From Candidatus Bathyarchaeota archaeon (GTDB lineage Archaea > Thermoproteota > Bathyarchaeia > Bathyarchaeales > Bathycorpusculaceae), in NCBI GenBank assembly GCA_026014485.1, contig JAOZIE010000001.1, positions 3,336-67,335 on the forward strand: a stretch of 64,000 nucleotides of DNA. Reading direction: 5' to 3'. Shown in pieces: positions 39,028-48,704 of this stretch. Made by a program: the position numbers and the translations under genes. Numbering within the stretch: the first letter of the stretch is position 1; the number at the start of each line of letters is the position of its first letter. The notes beneath the pieces were generated by a model that saw only the letters and a list, made by a program, of their open reading frames with translations, searched no databases and was not told where the DNA came from.

Positions 39028-40677
39028 TTAGATTAAGGCTACAGCTTTAATCAGGTTTATAAAGAATGCGGGATAGGTTCCAAGAACCACAATGAAAACC
39101 ACCAAGATTGCCATAGCCAGTTTCATCGAATGAGGAACGTCCCAAATCTTCTTTTTCGGTTCTGGTTCTGATTCTTCGGCGCTTTCTGGTTTGGACTTTC
39201 CAAGGAAAACTTTGTTGACGAACCGCAACGAGTACGCAAGCGAAAGAACCGTCGCGATGAGCATGAAGACCGTTGGCAACGTGTAGAAACCGTCATGTTT
39301 GATTATCTCGAAGGCGCCCACGAAAATGAACAGTTCACTCCAGAAGCAGGCAAACGGCGGAGACCCCGCGATGCTTAAGGCAGCTATAACAGAGGATACG
39401 CCTGTGAAGGGCATTTTGCTGGCGAGTCCACCCATTTTGCGGATGTCCCGTTCCTCGGTTTGATGCATAACTGAACCTGCGGAAAGGAACAAGAGCCCCT
39501 TGCTGACTGCATGAGTAAGAATATGCAGCACCGTCCCCAACACTGCAACGCTAGCGGCAACGATGGCGGTTAAAGTTAAAGCTGCCTGAGCAGTGGCGAG
39601 TCCGCCTGCAGAAGCGGAAGACTGAGCTAAAGCCAACGCGATGGCGGAAGGGAACAGGGAAAGCCCAAACATGACGTAGCCCATGTGGGCGATGCTTGAG
39701 TAGGCAATTATCCGTTTGATGTCTGTTTCCACCAAGGCGATGAAGGCTCCGAAAAACGCGGAAATCACGCCGAAAATGGCTAAGCCATGAAGGAACGAAG
39801 TGGCAAAAGCGAGGTCATTCAAAGTGACCGCGGGAAGGACAGTGACTAAAGATAAACGCAGTATAGCATAGGCTCCTGCGCTGATGATTACACCGCTGAG
39901 CAGAGCGGACATGGTTGCGGGTGCTTCAGAGTGCGCGTCTGGCAACCACATGTGAACGGGAACCACCGCCATCTTGACGGCGAATCCTGCGGTTAACGCA
40001 AGCAGTATCCACTTGGCTATTTCGGAGTACGCAGGGTTGAGCAGAGCGGTTTGGGCGGCGAACATGTCGCTTTGTCCCGTGGTGATGTAGATGGCTCCGA
40101 TGCCTAAGAGAACAAAAACGGCACCTGCGTGGGTGAAAATGAAAAGTTTGAAGGCTGCCTTGTAGCTATCTCGATAGCCCCAGCCGCCGATGATAAAGTA
40201 CGCGGGAACAAGCATAAGCTCCCAGCAGAAATAGAAAAGCAAAAAGTTGGATGTGATGAAGACGCCGACTAAGCCCACAGAAAGCAGAGACAGCAGGCAG
40301 TAGTACACGGGGAGATTCTTCTTTCCATCCATGTATCGTATGCTGAAAAACGCGGCTGCAACAATAAGCACCAAAGTGATTATGGCGATAGACGCGCTTA
40401 TGCCATCAAGAAACAGGCTGAAATGTGAATTTAAAACTGAAATCCAAGTGTACGATTCCGTGTACACAGTGTTGTTTATGACCTCAGGGACGGCTGAAAG
40501 AACCAAGCCGATGTTAGCTAAAGCAACTAGACCAACCAAGGTTCCTGCGGCTTTAGAAGATTTCTTGCCAGCAAAATAAACGAAGGGCAAACTCAATATC
40601 GGAAGAAGAAACACCAGTAACAGGCTGAAAGCCATTTCGGTACACCTATAGCCTTCCCTATTTGCTTCATTCTGCAT
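39028..40677 (-). CDS. Complex-I-like antiporter-type subunit M (copy 2)
   Basis: 'FYFCWELMLVPAYFIIGGWGY', 'PVHMWLPDAHSEAPATMSALLSGVI', 'AYSSIAHMGYVMFG'. Confidence 0.92.
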   Translation of the reverse strand: MQNEANREGYRCTEMAFSLLLVFLLPILSLPFVYFAGKKSSKAAGTLVGLVALANIGLVLSAVPEVINNTVYTESYTWISVLNSHFSLFLDGISASIAIITLVLIVAAAFFSIRYMDGKKNLPVYYCLLSLLSVGLVGVFITSNFLLFYFCWELMLVPAYFIIGGWGYRDSYKAAFKLFIFTHAGAVFVLLGIGAIYITTGQSDMFAAQTALLNPAYSEIAKWILLALTAGFAVKMAVVPVHMWLPDAHSEAPATMSALLSGVIISAGAYAILRLSLVTVLPAVTLNDLAFATSFLHGLAIFGVISAFFGAFIALVETDIKRIIAYSSIAHMGYVMFGLSLFPSAIALALAQSSASAGGLATAQAALTLTAIVAASVAVLGTVLHILTHAVSKGLLFLSAGSVMHQTEERDIRKMGGLASKMPFTGVSSVIAALSIAGSPPFACFWSELFIFVGAFEIIKHDGFYTLPTVFMLIATVLSLAYSLRFVNKVFLGKSKPESAEESEPEPKKKIWDVPHSMKLAMAILVVFIVVLGTYPAFFINLIKAVALI

Positions 40678-40799
40678 ATAAATCTATCACAAAAAAAGGG
40701 GTAGCCATTGTTTCTTAAGCTAAAACAAAGGGCAGACAAATCTGCGAAAACAACAAATAAAAAATAAAAGAAAAAAGAGCGGAAAAAGCTCTGCGGGGG

Positions 40800-42332
40800 C
40801 TAAAAGAAGCCCGCTGCCGTGTTGATGAGGTCTGTGAAGAACGCGGGGTAGAATCCCACCACCACAACGAGCACAACCAGTATAATCATGGCAAGCTGCA
40901 TCGTACGGGGGACTTCAAATTTCTTCTTTGTTCCCTCCACAACTGCAGGTACCTTGGAGGGTCCAAGGAACACGTGTGTCGTGAACCGTAGGGCGTATGC
41001 AAGCGAGAACACGGTGGCGACCAGCATCAGCGCTGTCGGAATTATGAAGAACGAGGCGCCGTTCTGGATAACTTGGAATGCACCCATGAAGATGAAGAAT
41101 TCGCTTATGAAGCAAGCAAACGGCGGAGCACCCGCAAGACTCAAAGCGGCGATGGTAGACACTGTGCCTGTTACGGGCATTTTCCCTGCGAGTCCACCCA
41201 TCTCTTTGATGTTGCGGATTGCCAAGACCTGCATGACGGCACCTGCGCCGAGGAAGAATAAGCCTTTGCTCAAGCCGTGGGTGACTATGTGCAGGACAGT
41301 TCCAGTGAGGGCGGTGTTCTGCATGACTGAACCAGCCGTAGCTGTAGCCGCCAATGGAATAAGCGAGACGCCAAAGAGGATGTAGCCCATGTGGCTGATG
41401 CTTGAGTAAGCGATGACGCGTTTTATGTCGGTTTCTGCTAAAGCCACAAAGGAGCCAAAGAAGGCACTTATGACCCCGATTATCGCCAGAATTTGGATGA
41501 AGTAGGTTGCAAATTCCGTTCCTGCCACGGCGGGGAAAACTATACCCATAGAAACTCGTACTACAGCGTAAGCTCCCGCGCTGGTTAAGACTCCGCCTAA
41601 AAGCGCGGACATTGGAGCAGGCGCTTCTGCGTAAGTGTCGGGTAGCCACATGTGAACGGGGAAAACCGCCATTTTCACAGCAAACCCAGCGGTGACAGCA
41701 ATCAAGATCCATCTCACGATGCCAGGGTCGGCAGATAGGAGTTGCTGTGCTGCTACTGTGAAGTCCACGCTTTGGGTGGTCATGAAGATGGCGCCTATGC
41801 CCAGCAGCACAAAAACGGCGCCTGCATGGGTGAACACGAAGAACTTGAAGCTGGTTTTGTAGCTGTCTTTGTAGCCCCAGCCGCCGATGATAAAGTACGC
41901 GGGAACAAGCATAAGCTCCCAGCAGAAATAGAAGAACAGCAGGTTCGTTGTTATGAAGACGCCGACTAAGCCCACGAACAGCAGCGACAGAAGCGCGTAG
42001 TAGACGGGGAGGTTCTTTTTGCCTGCCATGTAGTTTATCGAGTATATGGCTGCGGCTAACATCAGGACCATGGTGATTATCGCCATTGAGATGCTGATGC
42101 CGTCAGCGGACAGCGTGAACTGAGAGTTCAGCATGGGTATCCAAGTGTAAGATTCCGTGACGCTGCCTTGGCTGAGAATCGTGGGCACCGTAGTCAAAAT
42201 TAAGCCCAACGTAACCAAGGCAATAAGAGCAAGCAGGATAGCCGCGAATTTCCCAGATTTTCTGCCTGCAAGGTAAATGAACGGAACCGCCAAGATAGGC
42301 AGAAGTAGTATTGTCAAAAGTAGGTACGTCAT
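40800..42332 (-). CDS. Complex-I-like antiporter-type subunit M (copy 1)
   Basis: 'FYFCWELMLVPAYFIIGGWGY', 'PVHMWLPDTYAEAPAPMSALLGGVL', 'AYSSISHMGYILFG'. Confidence 0.92.
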   Translation of the reverse strand: MTYLLLTILLLPILAVPFIYLAGRKSGKFAAILLALIALVTLGLILTTVPTILSQGSVTESYTWIPMLNSQFTLSADGISISMAIITMVLMLAAAIYSINYMAGKKNLPVYYALLSLLFVGLVGVFITTNLLFFYFCWELMLVPAYFIIGGWGYKDSYKTSFKFFVFTHAGAVFVLLGIGAIFMTTQSVDFTVAAQQLLSADPGIVRWILIAVTAGFAVKMAVFPVHMWLPDTYAEAPAPMSALLGGVLTSAGAYAVVRVSMGIVFPAVAGTEFATYFIQILAIIGVISAFFGSFVALAETDIKRVIAYSSISHMGYILFGVSLIPLAATATAGSVMQNTALTGTVLHIVTHGLSKGLFFLGAGAVMQVLAIRNIKEMGGLAGKMPVTGTVSTIAALSLAGAPPFACFISEFFIFMGAFQVIQNGASFFIIPTALMLVATVFSLAYALRFTTHVFLGPSKVPAVVEGTKKKFEVPRTMQLAMIILVVLVVVVGFYPAFFTDLINTAAGFF

Positions 42333-42333
42333 T

Positions 42334-44376
42334 TTAGAGACCCCTCACGCTGATTATTATCAATAGTACAAGCATTATGAAACCCACAATCGCCGCAGCC
42401 AGATAATGCTGCAGACTGTTAACTGGAGCTTTACGCGCCTTCGCTGAAGAACGCACTGTTCGACGAGCAATCAAATCCAGCAGCTTATCCGCCACGGTAT
42501 CGATTGTTTTCACTTTTGAAGCGCCATCCACGGAGCGACCGGCAATCACGATTAGCAGTTGGTCAGCAGCAACATCGAAATACTTGTGTACGCCTCCAGC
42601 GAAGCGGACCACGCTGTTAGCAAACACCACAGGGAAGATCTCCAGAACCACCAGTTCAAACGCCTTAACGCCTTTGGAGAACACCATGAAAGCTCTGGCG
42701 ACGCCTTTCTCGTAGAATTCATCAAAGAAGTAGCCGTGGCTCAACAACTTTGACAAGGGGTTCTTTTCGCTGCGGATAGCAGTCATGATGGAGGAATTCT
42801 TCCAGTAAGTAGCGTAAACAAGGAGCCCCACGGGTATGAGGATTAACGCGAAAACACCTGTCTCCAAGCTCAAAAAGGAGTCAAGCAAGCTCATTTCATG
42901 TGCTACGCCTAGAAAGCCGCCCAGCCAAGGCATAAGGAAACCCCAGACGAGGCAGGCTACTGCAAGGACAACGGCGGGGGCGAGCATGATTTTGGGGGCT
43001 TCGTGTAGCTGAAGTTTCTGGATGTGTTCGGATTCTTTGCCCAAGAAGATGAGCTTTATGAATCTTAAGCTGTAGGCGAAGGTCATAGCGGTTGCGGCGA
43101 AAATCAGGACAGTCAGCAAGATACCGCTGTGTTCAGCGATGCTTGTGATGACGGCGCCTTTGCTGAAGAACGCTGCAAACGGAGGCAAACCGCTAGTTGT
43201 AATTATCATAACCAGAGCCAAAATGAAGGTGACAGGCATAGCTTTCTTGAGTCCACCCATAAGCCGCATGTCACGGGTGCCCAACGCGTGTATAATGCCG
43301 CCTGCCAAGAGGAAGCCTAACCCTTCGAAGAAGGCGTGGCTCATCATGTGGAAGAGGCTTGCGAACCAGCCTATCGAGGAAGCTGCCTCTGCGCCTGTCG
43401 AGCCTAAAGCCGCCATCATGAAGCCCAACTGACTCACTGTCGAGTAAGCCAGCACTCCCTTGATGTCAGGTGTGGATAACGCGAGGGTAGCGCCTACGAG
43501 CGCGGTTAAGACTCCTATCCAAGCAACCGTCGGCAGCCAAAGAGGCTGAAGCGCAGCAGCCATCGGAGCCGCGATGAGTATGAACCTTGCGATTAAGTAG
43601 ATGCCTGCTTTTACCATTGTTGCAGCGTGCAAGAGGGCGCTGACGGAGGTTGGTGCTTCCATGGCGCTGTAGAGCCACGTGAACAACGGAAGCTGCGCGG
43701 ATTTAGCGATGGCACCACCTAAAACAAGGAAAGCAACCGCCACAATTGTCGGTGAAGAAAGCGCGCCTGCAGCGATGGCAGTCACCGTATCGTGGAAACT
43801 GAGCGTGCCAAGGCTTGCGTAGAGGATTCCTATGGCGCCCAGCAGCATAACGTCGCCGATGCGGGTCATGAGGAAAACTTTGTTGCCTGCCTTGACGGAT
43901 TCGGGGCGGTTATTCCAGAAGCTGATGAGGGCGTAGCTGCACATACCCACCATCTCCCAGAAGATGAACATCTGCAAGAAGTTGTCTGAGATAACTAAGC
44001 CAATCATGGAGCCGATGAAAACCAGCAGGAAGAAGTAGTATCGGTTCAGGTTCTCCTCGTGTTTCATGTAGCCCAGCGAGTAAATTGCAATTATCAAGCC
44101 AAAGAAGCCTATGAGGCAAGAGAACAAGACACTGAGAGGGTCAAGGAAGACACCCGCGCTTACGCTGCCTGGAATCCAGCTTACGGTAAGGTTTACTGTG
44201 GAACCAGAGGAGACTGCGGGTATAAGTGAAAACGCCAAGAACGCAGTCACCGAGCTTATGGCGACGACGAAGGCGTTTCTTGCTTTTGCGCTGAAGCGTC
44301 CAATTAAGGGAACGAAAAGGCAGGATACCAACGGAAGTATCCAGACAAGCCAAGAGGATATGTCAGAGAACTGCAT
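42334..44376 (-). CDS. Complex-I-like antiporter-type subunit L
   Basis: 'FIFWEMVGMCSYALISFWNNRPESVKAGNKVFLMTRIGDVMLL', 'LPLFTWLYSAMEAPTSVSALLHAATMVKAGIYLI'; long C-terminal extension ending in TM. Confidence 0.93.
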   Translation of the reverse strand: MQFSDISSWLVWILPLVSCLFVPLIGRFSAKARNAFVVAISSVTAFLAFSLIPAVSSGSTVNLTVSWIPGSVSAGVFLDPLSVLFSCLIGFFGLIIAIYSLGYMKHEENLNRYYFFLLVFIGSMIGLVISDNFLQMFIFWEMVGMCSYALISFWNNRPESVKAGNKVFLMTRIGDVMLLGAIGILYASLGTLSFHDTVTAIAAGALSSPTIVAVAFLVLGGAIAKSAQLPLFTWLYSAMEAPTSVSALLHAATMVKAGIYLIARFILIAAPMAAALQPLWLPTVAWIGVLTALVGATLALSTPDIKGVLAYSTVSQLGFMMAALGSTGAEAASSIGWFASLFHMMSHAFFEGLGFLLAGGIIHALGTRDMRLMGGLKKAMPVTFILALVMIITTSGLPPFAAFFSKGAVITSIAEHSGILLTVLIFAATAMTFAYSLRFIKLIFLGKESEHIQKLQLHEAPKIMLAPAVVLAVACLVWGFLMPWLGGFLGVAHEMSLLDSFLSLETGVFALILIPVGLLVYATYWKNSSIMTAIRSEKNPLSKLLSHGYFFDEFYEKGVARAFMVFSKGVKAFELVVLEIFPVVFANSVVRFAGGVHKYFDVAADQLLIVIAGRSVDGASKVKTIDTVADKLLDLIARRTVRSSAKARKAPVNSLQHYLAAAIVGFIMLVLLIIISVRGL

Positions 44377-44699
44377 TACTGTCCAACCTCGCTTTCTTCT
44401 TCAGATTCAATTTCTTCAGGTAACACTATTTTGCTTATGTCGCTTGTTCCATACTTCTTTGAAACAACTACCAGCAAAGCCAAAATGACTGCGCTGACGG
44501 CGGTGTCTGTGGAGAACGCCAAAATCAGGAAAGCCTGAGCCACACCTTTACTCATAGCTGAAGCAAGCATCACAAAGTTGAGGGTGGCGGCGGTAGCGAT
44601 TAACTCGATAGAGATGAAGATTTTGAGTAGGTCACGTTTTGTTAGCAAGCCGTATATGCCGATTGCTAGCATAACCAAAGATAAAATGACAAAGTCCAT
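44376..44699 (-). CDS. Complex-I-like subunit K
   Basis: 107 aa, 'GIYGLLTKRDLLKIFISIELIATAATLNFV...AFSTDTAVSAVILALLV'. Confidence 0.92.
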   Translation of the reverse strand: MDFVILSLVMLAIGIYGLLTKRDLLKIFISIELIATAATLNFVMLASAMSKGVAQAFLILAFSTDTAVSAVILALLVVVSKKYGTSDISKIVLPEEIESEEESEVGQ

Positions 44700-45193
44700 T
44701 ACTGTACACCTCTCCGCTTTTTGATTCTTTTTCGCTTATGCAACACGATGGTTATGCCTAAAGCCACAGTTAATATGACAAGACCCTGCAAAACAACGTC
44801 CACCGCACTAAAGTTCCACAGGGCATCTCCGAAACTGAAATCCGTAACCACCTCGTTTGGCGAGGAAATCGAGAAGAAAATTGCTGGCAAAGACAAAACA
44901 CCGCCTAAACCCGCAACTGCAAGCGTGGTTGAAGACTTCGTTTTAGTTTCAGGTCGTTCGCTAAGCATCTCGCCAGACAGAAAAAGCACCGCGATGGTTC
45001 CGATGCCTACAGCAAACTGGAAGATAGCCACGAAAGGCGCATCAGCCAAGGCATACAAAAACGCGGTTAAGAAAAACGTCGCCGCCAAGGCAGACACAGA
45101 GTAAACAGCTTCATCAAGGAAAATCGCTAGACAAGCCGAAATTAAAAGACCCACACTGACTATTTCAAGGACGCCGGGAATCATGCTATGCAC
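44699..45193 (-). CDS. Complex-I-like subunit J
   Basis: 'AVYSVSALAATFFLTAFLYALADAPFVAIFQFAVGIGTIAVLFL'; overlaps I and K genes. Confidence 0.85.
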   Translation of the reverse strand: MHSMIPGVLEIVSVGLLISACLAIFLDEAVYSVSALAATFFLTAFLYALADAPFVAIFQFAVGIGTIAVLFLSGEMLSERPETKTKSSTTLAVAGLGGVLSLPAIFFSISSPNEVVTDFSFGDALWNFSAVDVVLQGLVILTVALGITIVLHKRKRIKKRRGVQ

Positions 45194-45566
45194 CAGAGTT
45201 TTTTTGGGTTGTTGTAGGTTTCACAACCAAGGAGGATTTATCTGTTGTCGCTAACTCGAATATATCCGTGGCTTTAATGGCGTTTCTTGGGCAACTTTCC
45301 GCGCATTGATAGCAGAAGATGCAGCGGTCCAAATAGAACAGCGGACGCTTTTTCCCGTTCACCTCTACCATTTCTATGGCTTTGGCGGGGCAGTCTCTGC
45401 TGCATAAACCGCAGCTGACACAAAGGCCTATGTCAAAGACCTGTTGTCCTCTAAAGCCTTCAGCTGGAACGCATTTCACGAACGGATATTTGCCTGTGGC
45501 GGGCTTGGATATCATGTATGAAAGCACCCGCCTGAACATTGGAGAGATTCGAGGTTTCTTTACCAT
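45186..45566 (-). CDS. Complex-I/hydrogenase-like 2x[4Fe-4S] subunit I
   Basis: CVSCGLCSRDCP and CIFCYQCAESCP. Confidence 0.92.
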   Translation of the reverse strand: MVKKPRISPMFRRVLSYMISKPATGKYPFVKCVPAEGFRGQQVFDIGLCVSCGLCSRDCPAKAIEMVEVNGKKRPLFYLDRCIFCYQCAESCPRNAIKATDIFELATTDKSSLVVKPTTTQKNSGA

Positions 45567-45571
45567 GTATA

Positions 45572-46564
45572 TTACACCATTGGGTAAACCCAGTATGCTA
45601 AGCTTAATGTCAATATGAGCGACAGCACCGTGAGAGGCAGAATGAATTGCCAGTTAACTCGCACTACCTGATCGATGCGTAGCCTCGCAAATAGGACAGT
45701 TAAGTACTCGGAGAGTACGACTATAACTAACACTTTAAGCACAAACCATAAGGTACCCCATAACTCAGGCAGGAACCCGAAGGGCACAGGACCGTTCGCT
45801 CCGCCCAGAAACAGCACCGTAATTAAGGCTGCACCAAAAACGATTTGCACGTCCCGAGCAAGCTTGAGGAAAGCCAGTTTGCCGCCGCTGTACTCGGTTT
45901 CATGGCCTGCAACAACTTCGCTTTCTGCATGGGGAACATCAAACGGGTCTTTTTCCAATTCAGCCTGCATGGTAATTATGAAAAGAACAAACGCCCAAGG
46001 CGCCAAGATGGCAAAGGGCAACCATTGACTAGCAACTATGGTTGAGATGGTGAGACTTTTAGCGAGAAACGCAGGCACCAACGCCAGCAGAACCAACGGG
46101 ATATCGTAGCCCAAGAACTGAGTCATAACCCTAGCTGCGCCAATTGCGCTGTAGGGGTTGGTGCTAGACCATCCTGCCAAGAACAACATGAAGTTCGCAA
46201 CAGAAACCAAAGCCATGACGAAAATCAAGTCCCCAGCGAAACTTACTCCAGGTATTACGCTGGAGCCGTCTATGGGCAGAAACGCCATGGCAAAAACCAA
46301 GACAGACAACGCTAAGATTGGCGCGTACTTGTAGACGTTTCGTTTTGAGTCGCAGGGGGTAATTTCCTCTTTGGTAAGCATCTTTATGAAGTCAGCAATA
46401 GGCTGCAGGATACCATGAGGACCTGTAAAGGAGGGTCCCATACGGTTCTGCATGCGTGCTTCGACTTTGCGTTCCACCCAGTCGCAGAACATGGTGAACA
46501 GCAGTATGAAGGTAAATCCTGGGAAAACGAGCACACGGAAGATTAGCAGCGGATAGTCAATCAT
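45572..46564 (-). CDS. Complex-I-like membrane subunit H
   Basis: 'FCDWVERKVEARMQNRMGPSFTGPHGILQPIADFIKMLTKEEI', 'EKDPFDVPHAESEVVAGHETEYSGGKLA'. Confidence 0.95.
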   Translation of the reverse strand: MIDYPLLIFRVLVFPGFTFILLFTMFCDWVERKVEARMQNRMGPSFTGPHGILQPIADFIKMLTKEEITPCDSKRNVYKYAPILALSVLVFAMAFLPIDGSSVIPGVSFAGDLIFVMALVSVANFMLFLAGWSSTNPYSAIGAARVMTQFLGYDIPLVLLALVPAFLAKSLTISTIVASQWLPFAILAPWAFVLFIITMQAELEKDPFDVPHAESEVVAGHETEYSGGKLAFLKLARDVQIVFGAALITVLFLGGANGPVPFGFLPELWGTLWFVLKVLVIVVLSEYLTVLFARLRIDQVVRVNWQFILPLTVLSLILTLSLAYWVYPMV

Positions 46565-46576
46565 TCTTTTTCACCA

Positions 46577-48148
46577 TTACCTGTCTGTACATGAGAAACA
46601 TGGGTCTAAACTAACGAAGTTCGGGGGAACATCAGCTAAAGGTTCCCCAACCGCAGTGGTGAGGAATGCAGGTATGTTAGCAAATGTCGGAGTGCGAACT
46701 TTAACGCGGTCAGGGAAAGCAGTACCGTTACTTTTAACATAATAGAAGAGTTCGCCTCGGGGCGCTTCCACTCGGTTAACAACTTCGCCTGCAGGCACAA
46801 CCCTTGGCGCTCTAACCCTAAAGGGTCCTTCAGGCAAGTGATCCAAAGCGTATTCAATTATGTTTATGCTTTCTTCAACTTCATCCATGCGGACGTTCAT
46901 TCTTGCCCAAGTGTCACCTGCATCGTAGGTGATTACTTTGAAGGGAATCTCGCCGTACGCCTCGTAAGGCGCATCCTTACGCACATCAATATCTACACCT
47001 GAGCCGCGGGCTACTGGACCGACCACACCTAATTTAAGGGCGTTTTCCCGCTTCAGGGTTCCAACTTTCTGCATACGCAAACCAATTGTGGGTTCTTCGC
47101 GGTAAACTTTAACGTAGAAAGGCAGCCGTTTTTTGAGGCCAGAAAGCACTGCTTTGACTTTAGGGATGTCGGTTTCTTTGAGGTCACGTCGGACGCCACC
47201 CACGGTCATAGAGGAGGAAATTACGCGGTTGCCCGTAAGTATCTCGGTGATGTCCATTATGGGTTCGCGGTCACGCCAGAAGTACTGGAACAGGGTTTCG
47301 TAGCCGATTTCTAAACCCGCATGCCCCAAGGTTAGAAGATGACTGTGAAGCCTGTTGAGCTCCAAGATTATAGTGCGAAGGTACTTAGCGCGGGGAGGCA
47401 CTTCAAGCTTCAAAATTTTCTCAACGGATTCAACAAAAGCGCAAGCGTGGCAGCTGTTGCAAATTCCGCAGATTCGTTCAACCAAGTAAACATCTTGGAG
47501 GTAAGTGCGCGATTCTGATGCTTTTTCTATGCCCCTGTGCACGTAGCCTATACGTGGCCGAACCTCCCTCACTGTTTCGCCCTCGACCAAAACGACGAAT
47601 TTTTCAGGCTCCAAAAGGGCAGGGTGCTGCGGACCGATGACTATCTTGACAAGTTTACCGTCGTCAGATTTCTCTTCAGCAGCAGGAGGATCCAGCTTCA
47701 CTTCGCATGCGTTTACATCTTTCCTGAGGGGATACACGCCCTCGGGCCAAGTGTCAGGCAGCACAAAGTGACCTGAACTGGGGTTTCCTTCGAAAACTGC
47801 TCCAATCAGGTCTGTAACTTCTAGTTCGTGGAAGGCAGCACTGGGCGTGATGTCGTTGACGCTTGCCAAGGTAGGGTTCGCTTTTGGAACCTCAATTTGA
47901 ATAGTTAAAAGCGCGTTGCTGGTTCGAACGTGATAGTATACACCCAAGTTTTCCCCTAAGTCTATACCTGTTATTGAGACAACAGCAGTTTTCTCGTCGG
48001 CATCCACTAAAATTTGAAAGACATCGCGGTGGCTGCCAGATTTGGTTATAATCGCTGCAGTTCCAAGTGTGCCAGGCACTATTTGGACGGGTTTATTCTG
48101 CAGTTTATCTTCAAGAATCTTTAAAATATCTATACCATTACTCGGCAT
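46577..48148 (-). CDS. Fused C/D subunit with intact [NiFe]-hydrogenase large-subunit motifs (group 4-type)
   Basis: N-terminal NuoC-like domain; L1 'ERICGICNSCHACAF' (CxxCxxxH); L2 'DPCFSCTDR' followed directly by stop. Confidence 0.9.
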   Translation of the reverse strand: MPSNGIDILKILEDKLQNKPVQIVPGTLGTAAIITKSGSHRDVFQILVDADEKTAVVSITGIDLGENLGVYYHVRTSNALLTIQIEVPKANPTLASVNDITPSAAFHELEVTDLIGAVFEGNPSSGHFVLPDTWPEGVYPLRKDVNACEVKLDPPAAEEKSDDGKLVKIVIGPQHPALLEPEKFVVLVEGETVREVRPRIGYVHRGIEKASESRTYLQDVYLVERICGICNSCHACAFVESVEKILKLEVPPRAKYLRTIILELNRLHSHLLTLGHAGLEIGYETLFQYFWRDREPIMDITEILTGNRVISSSMTVGGVRRDLKETDIPKVKAVLSGLKKRLPFYVKVYREEPTIGLRMQKVGTLKRENALKLGVVGPVARGSGVDIDVRKDAPYEAYGEIPFKVITYDAGDTWARMNVRMDEVEESINIIEYALDHLPEGPFRVRAPRVVPAGEVVNRVEAPRGELFYYVKSNGTAFPDRVKVRTPTFANIPAFLTTAVGEPLADVPPNFVSLDPCFSCTDR

Positions 48149-48704
48149 CTTTTTTTACCTCCTCAGGTGCGTCGGGTGCTGTTTCCGCGGGTACTTCCGT
48201 GACCTCTTCAGCGGGAGCTTCCGTAGCGGCTTCCTCTTCAGAAGCTTTCGGGGGCGCGGGGGGCGCAGCCAACGCGTTTAGCAGCTTCACCACACCATCA
48301 ATTATGGCTTCGGGACGGGGGGGACAGCCAGGAATGTAAGCGTTAACAGGAAGAACTTTGTCTACGCCTCCCAATGTGCCGTAGGTTCCTTGGAAGACTC
48401 CGCCCGAGCAAGCACAGGCGCCTATGGCTACGACGAATTTAGGCTGGGGCATCTGGTCGTAGATGCGTTTAAGCCTGTCTGCGCACTGTTTAGTGACTGA
48501 ACCTGTAACCAGCAAGACATCAGCGTGTCGGGGTGAAGGTTCCAGTTTGATGCCGAAGCGTTCTACGTCGTATCTTGGGGTTAGCAACGCGACAACTTCA
48601 ATGTCGCATCCGTTGCATGCCCCTGAATTAAAGTGGATGACCCAGGGCGATTTTAATCGTGCCCACATTGCTAAGTTAGTCATATTCTTCTTTGCCTCCG
48701 TCAA
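48138..48704 (-). CDS. B subunit / [NiFe]-hydrogenase small-subunit type with acidic tail
   Basis: 'GACNGCDIEVVALLTPRYDVERFG' (CxxC rather than complex I CC), 'GACACSGGVF', 'YIPGCPPRPEAI'. Confidence 0.92.
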   Translation of the reverse strand: MTEAKKNMTNLAMWARLKSPWVIHFNSGACNGCDIEVVALLTPRYDVERFGIKLEPSPRHADVLLVTGSVTKQCADRLKRIYDQMPQPKFVVAIGACACSGGVFQGTYGTLGGVDKVLPVNAYIPGCPPRPEAIIDGVVKLLNALAAPPAPPKASEEEAATEAPAEEVTEVPAETAPDAPEEVKKDAE

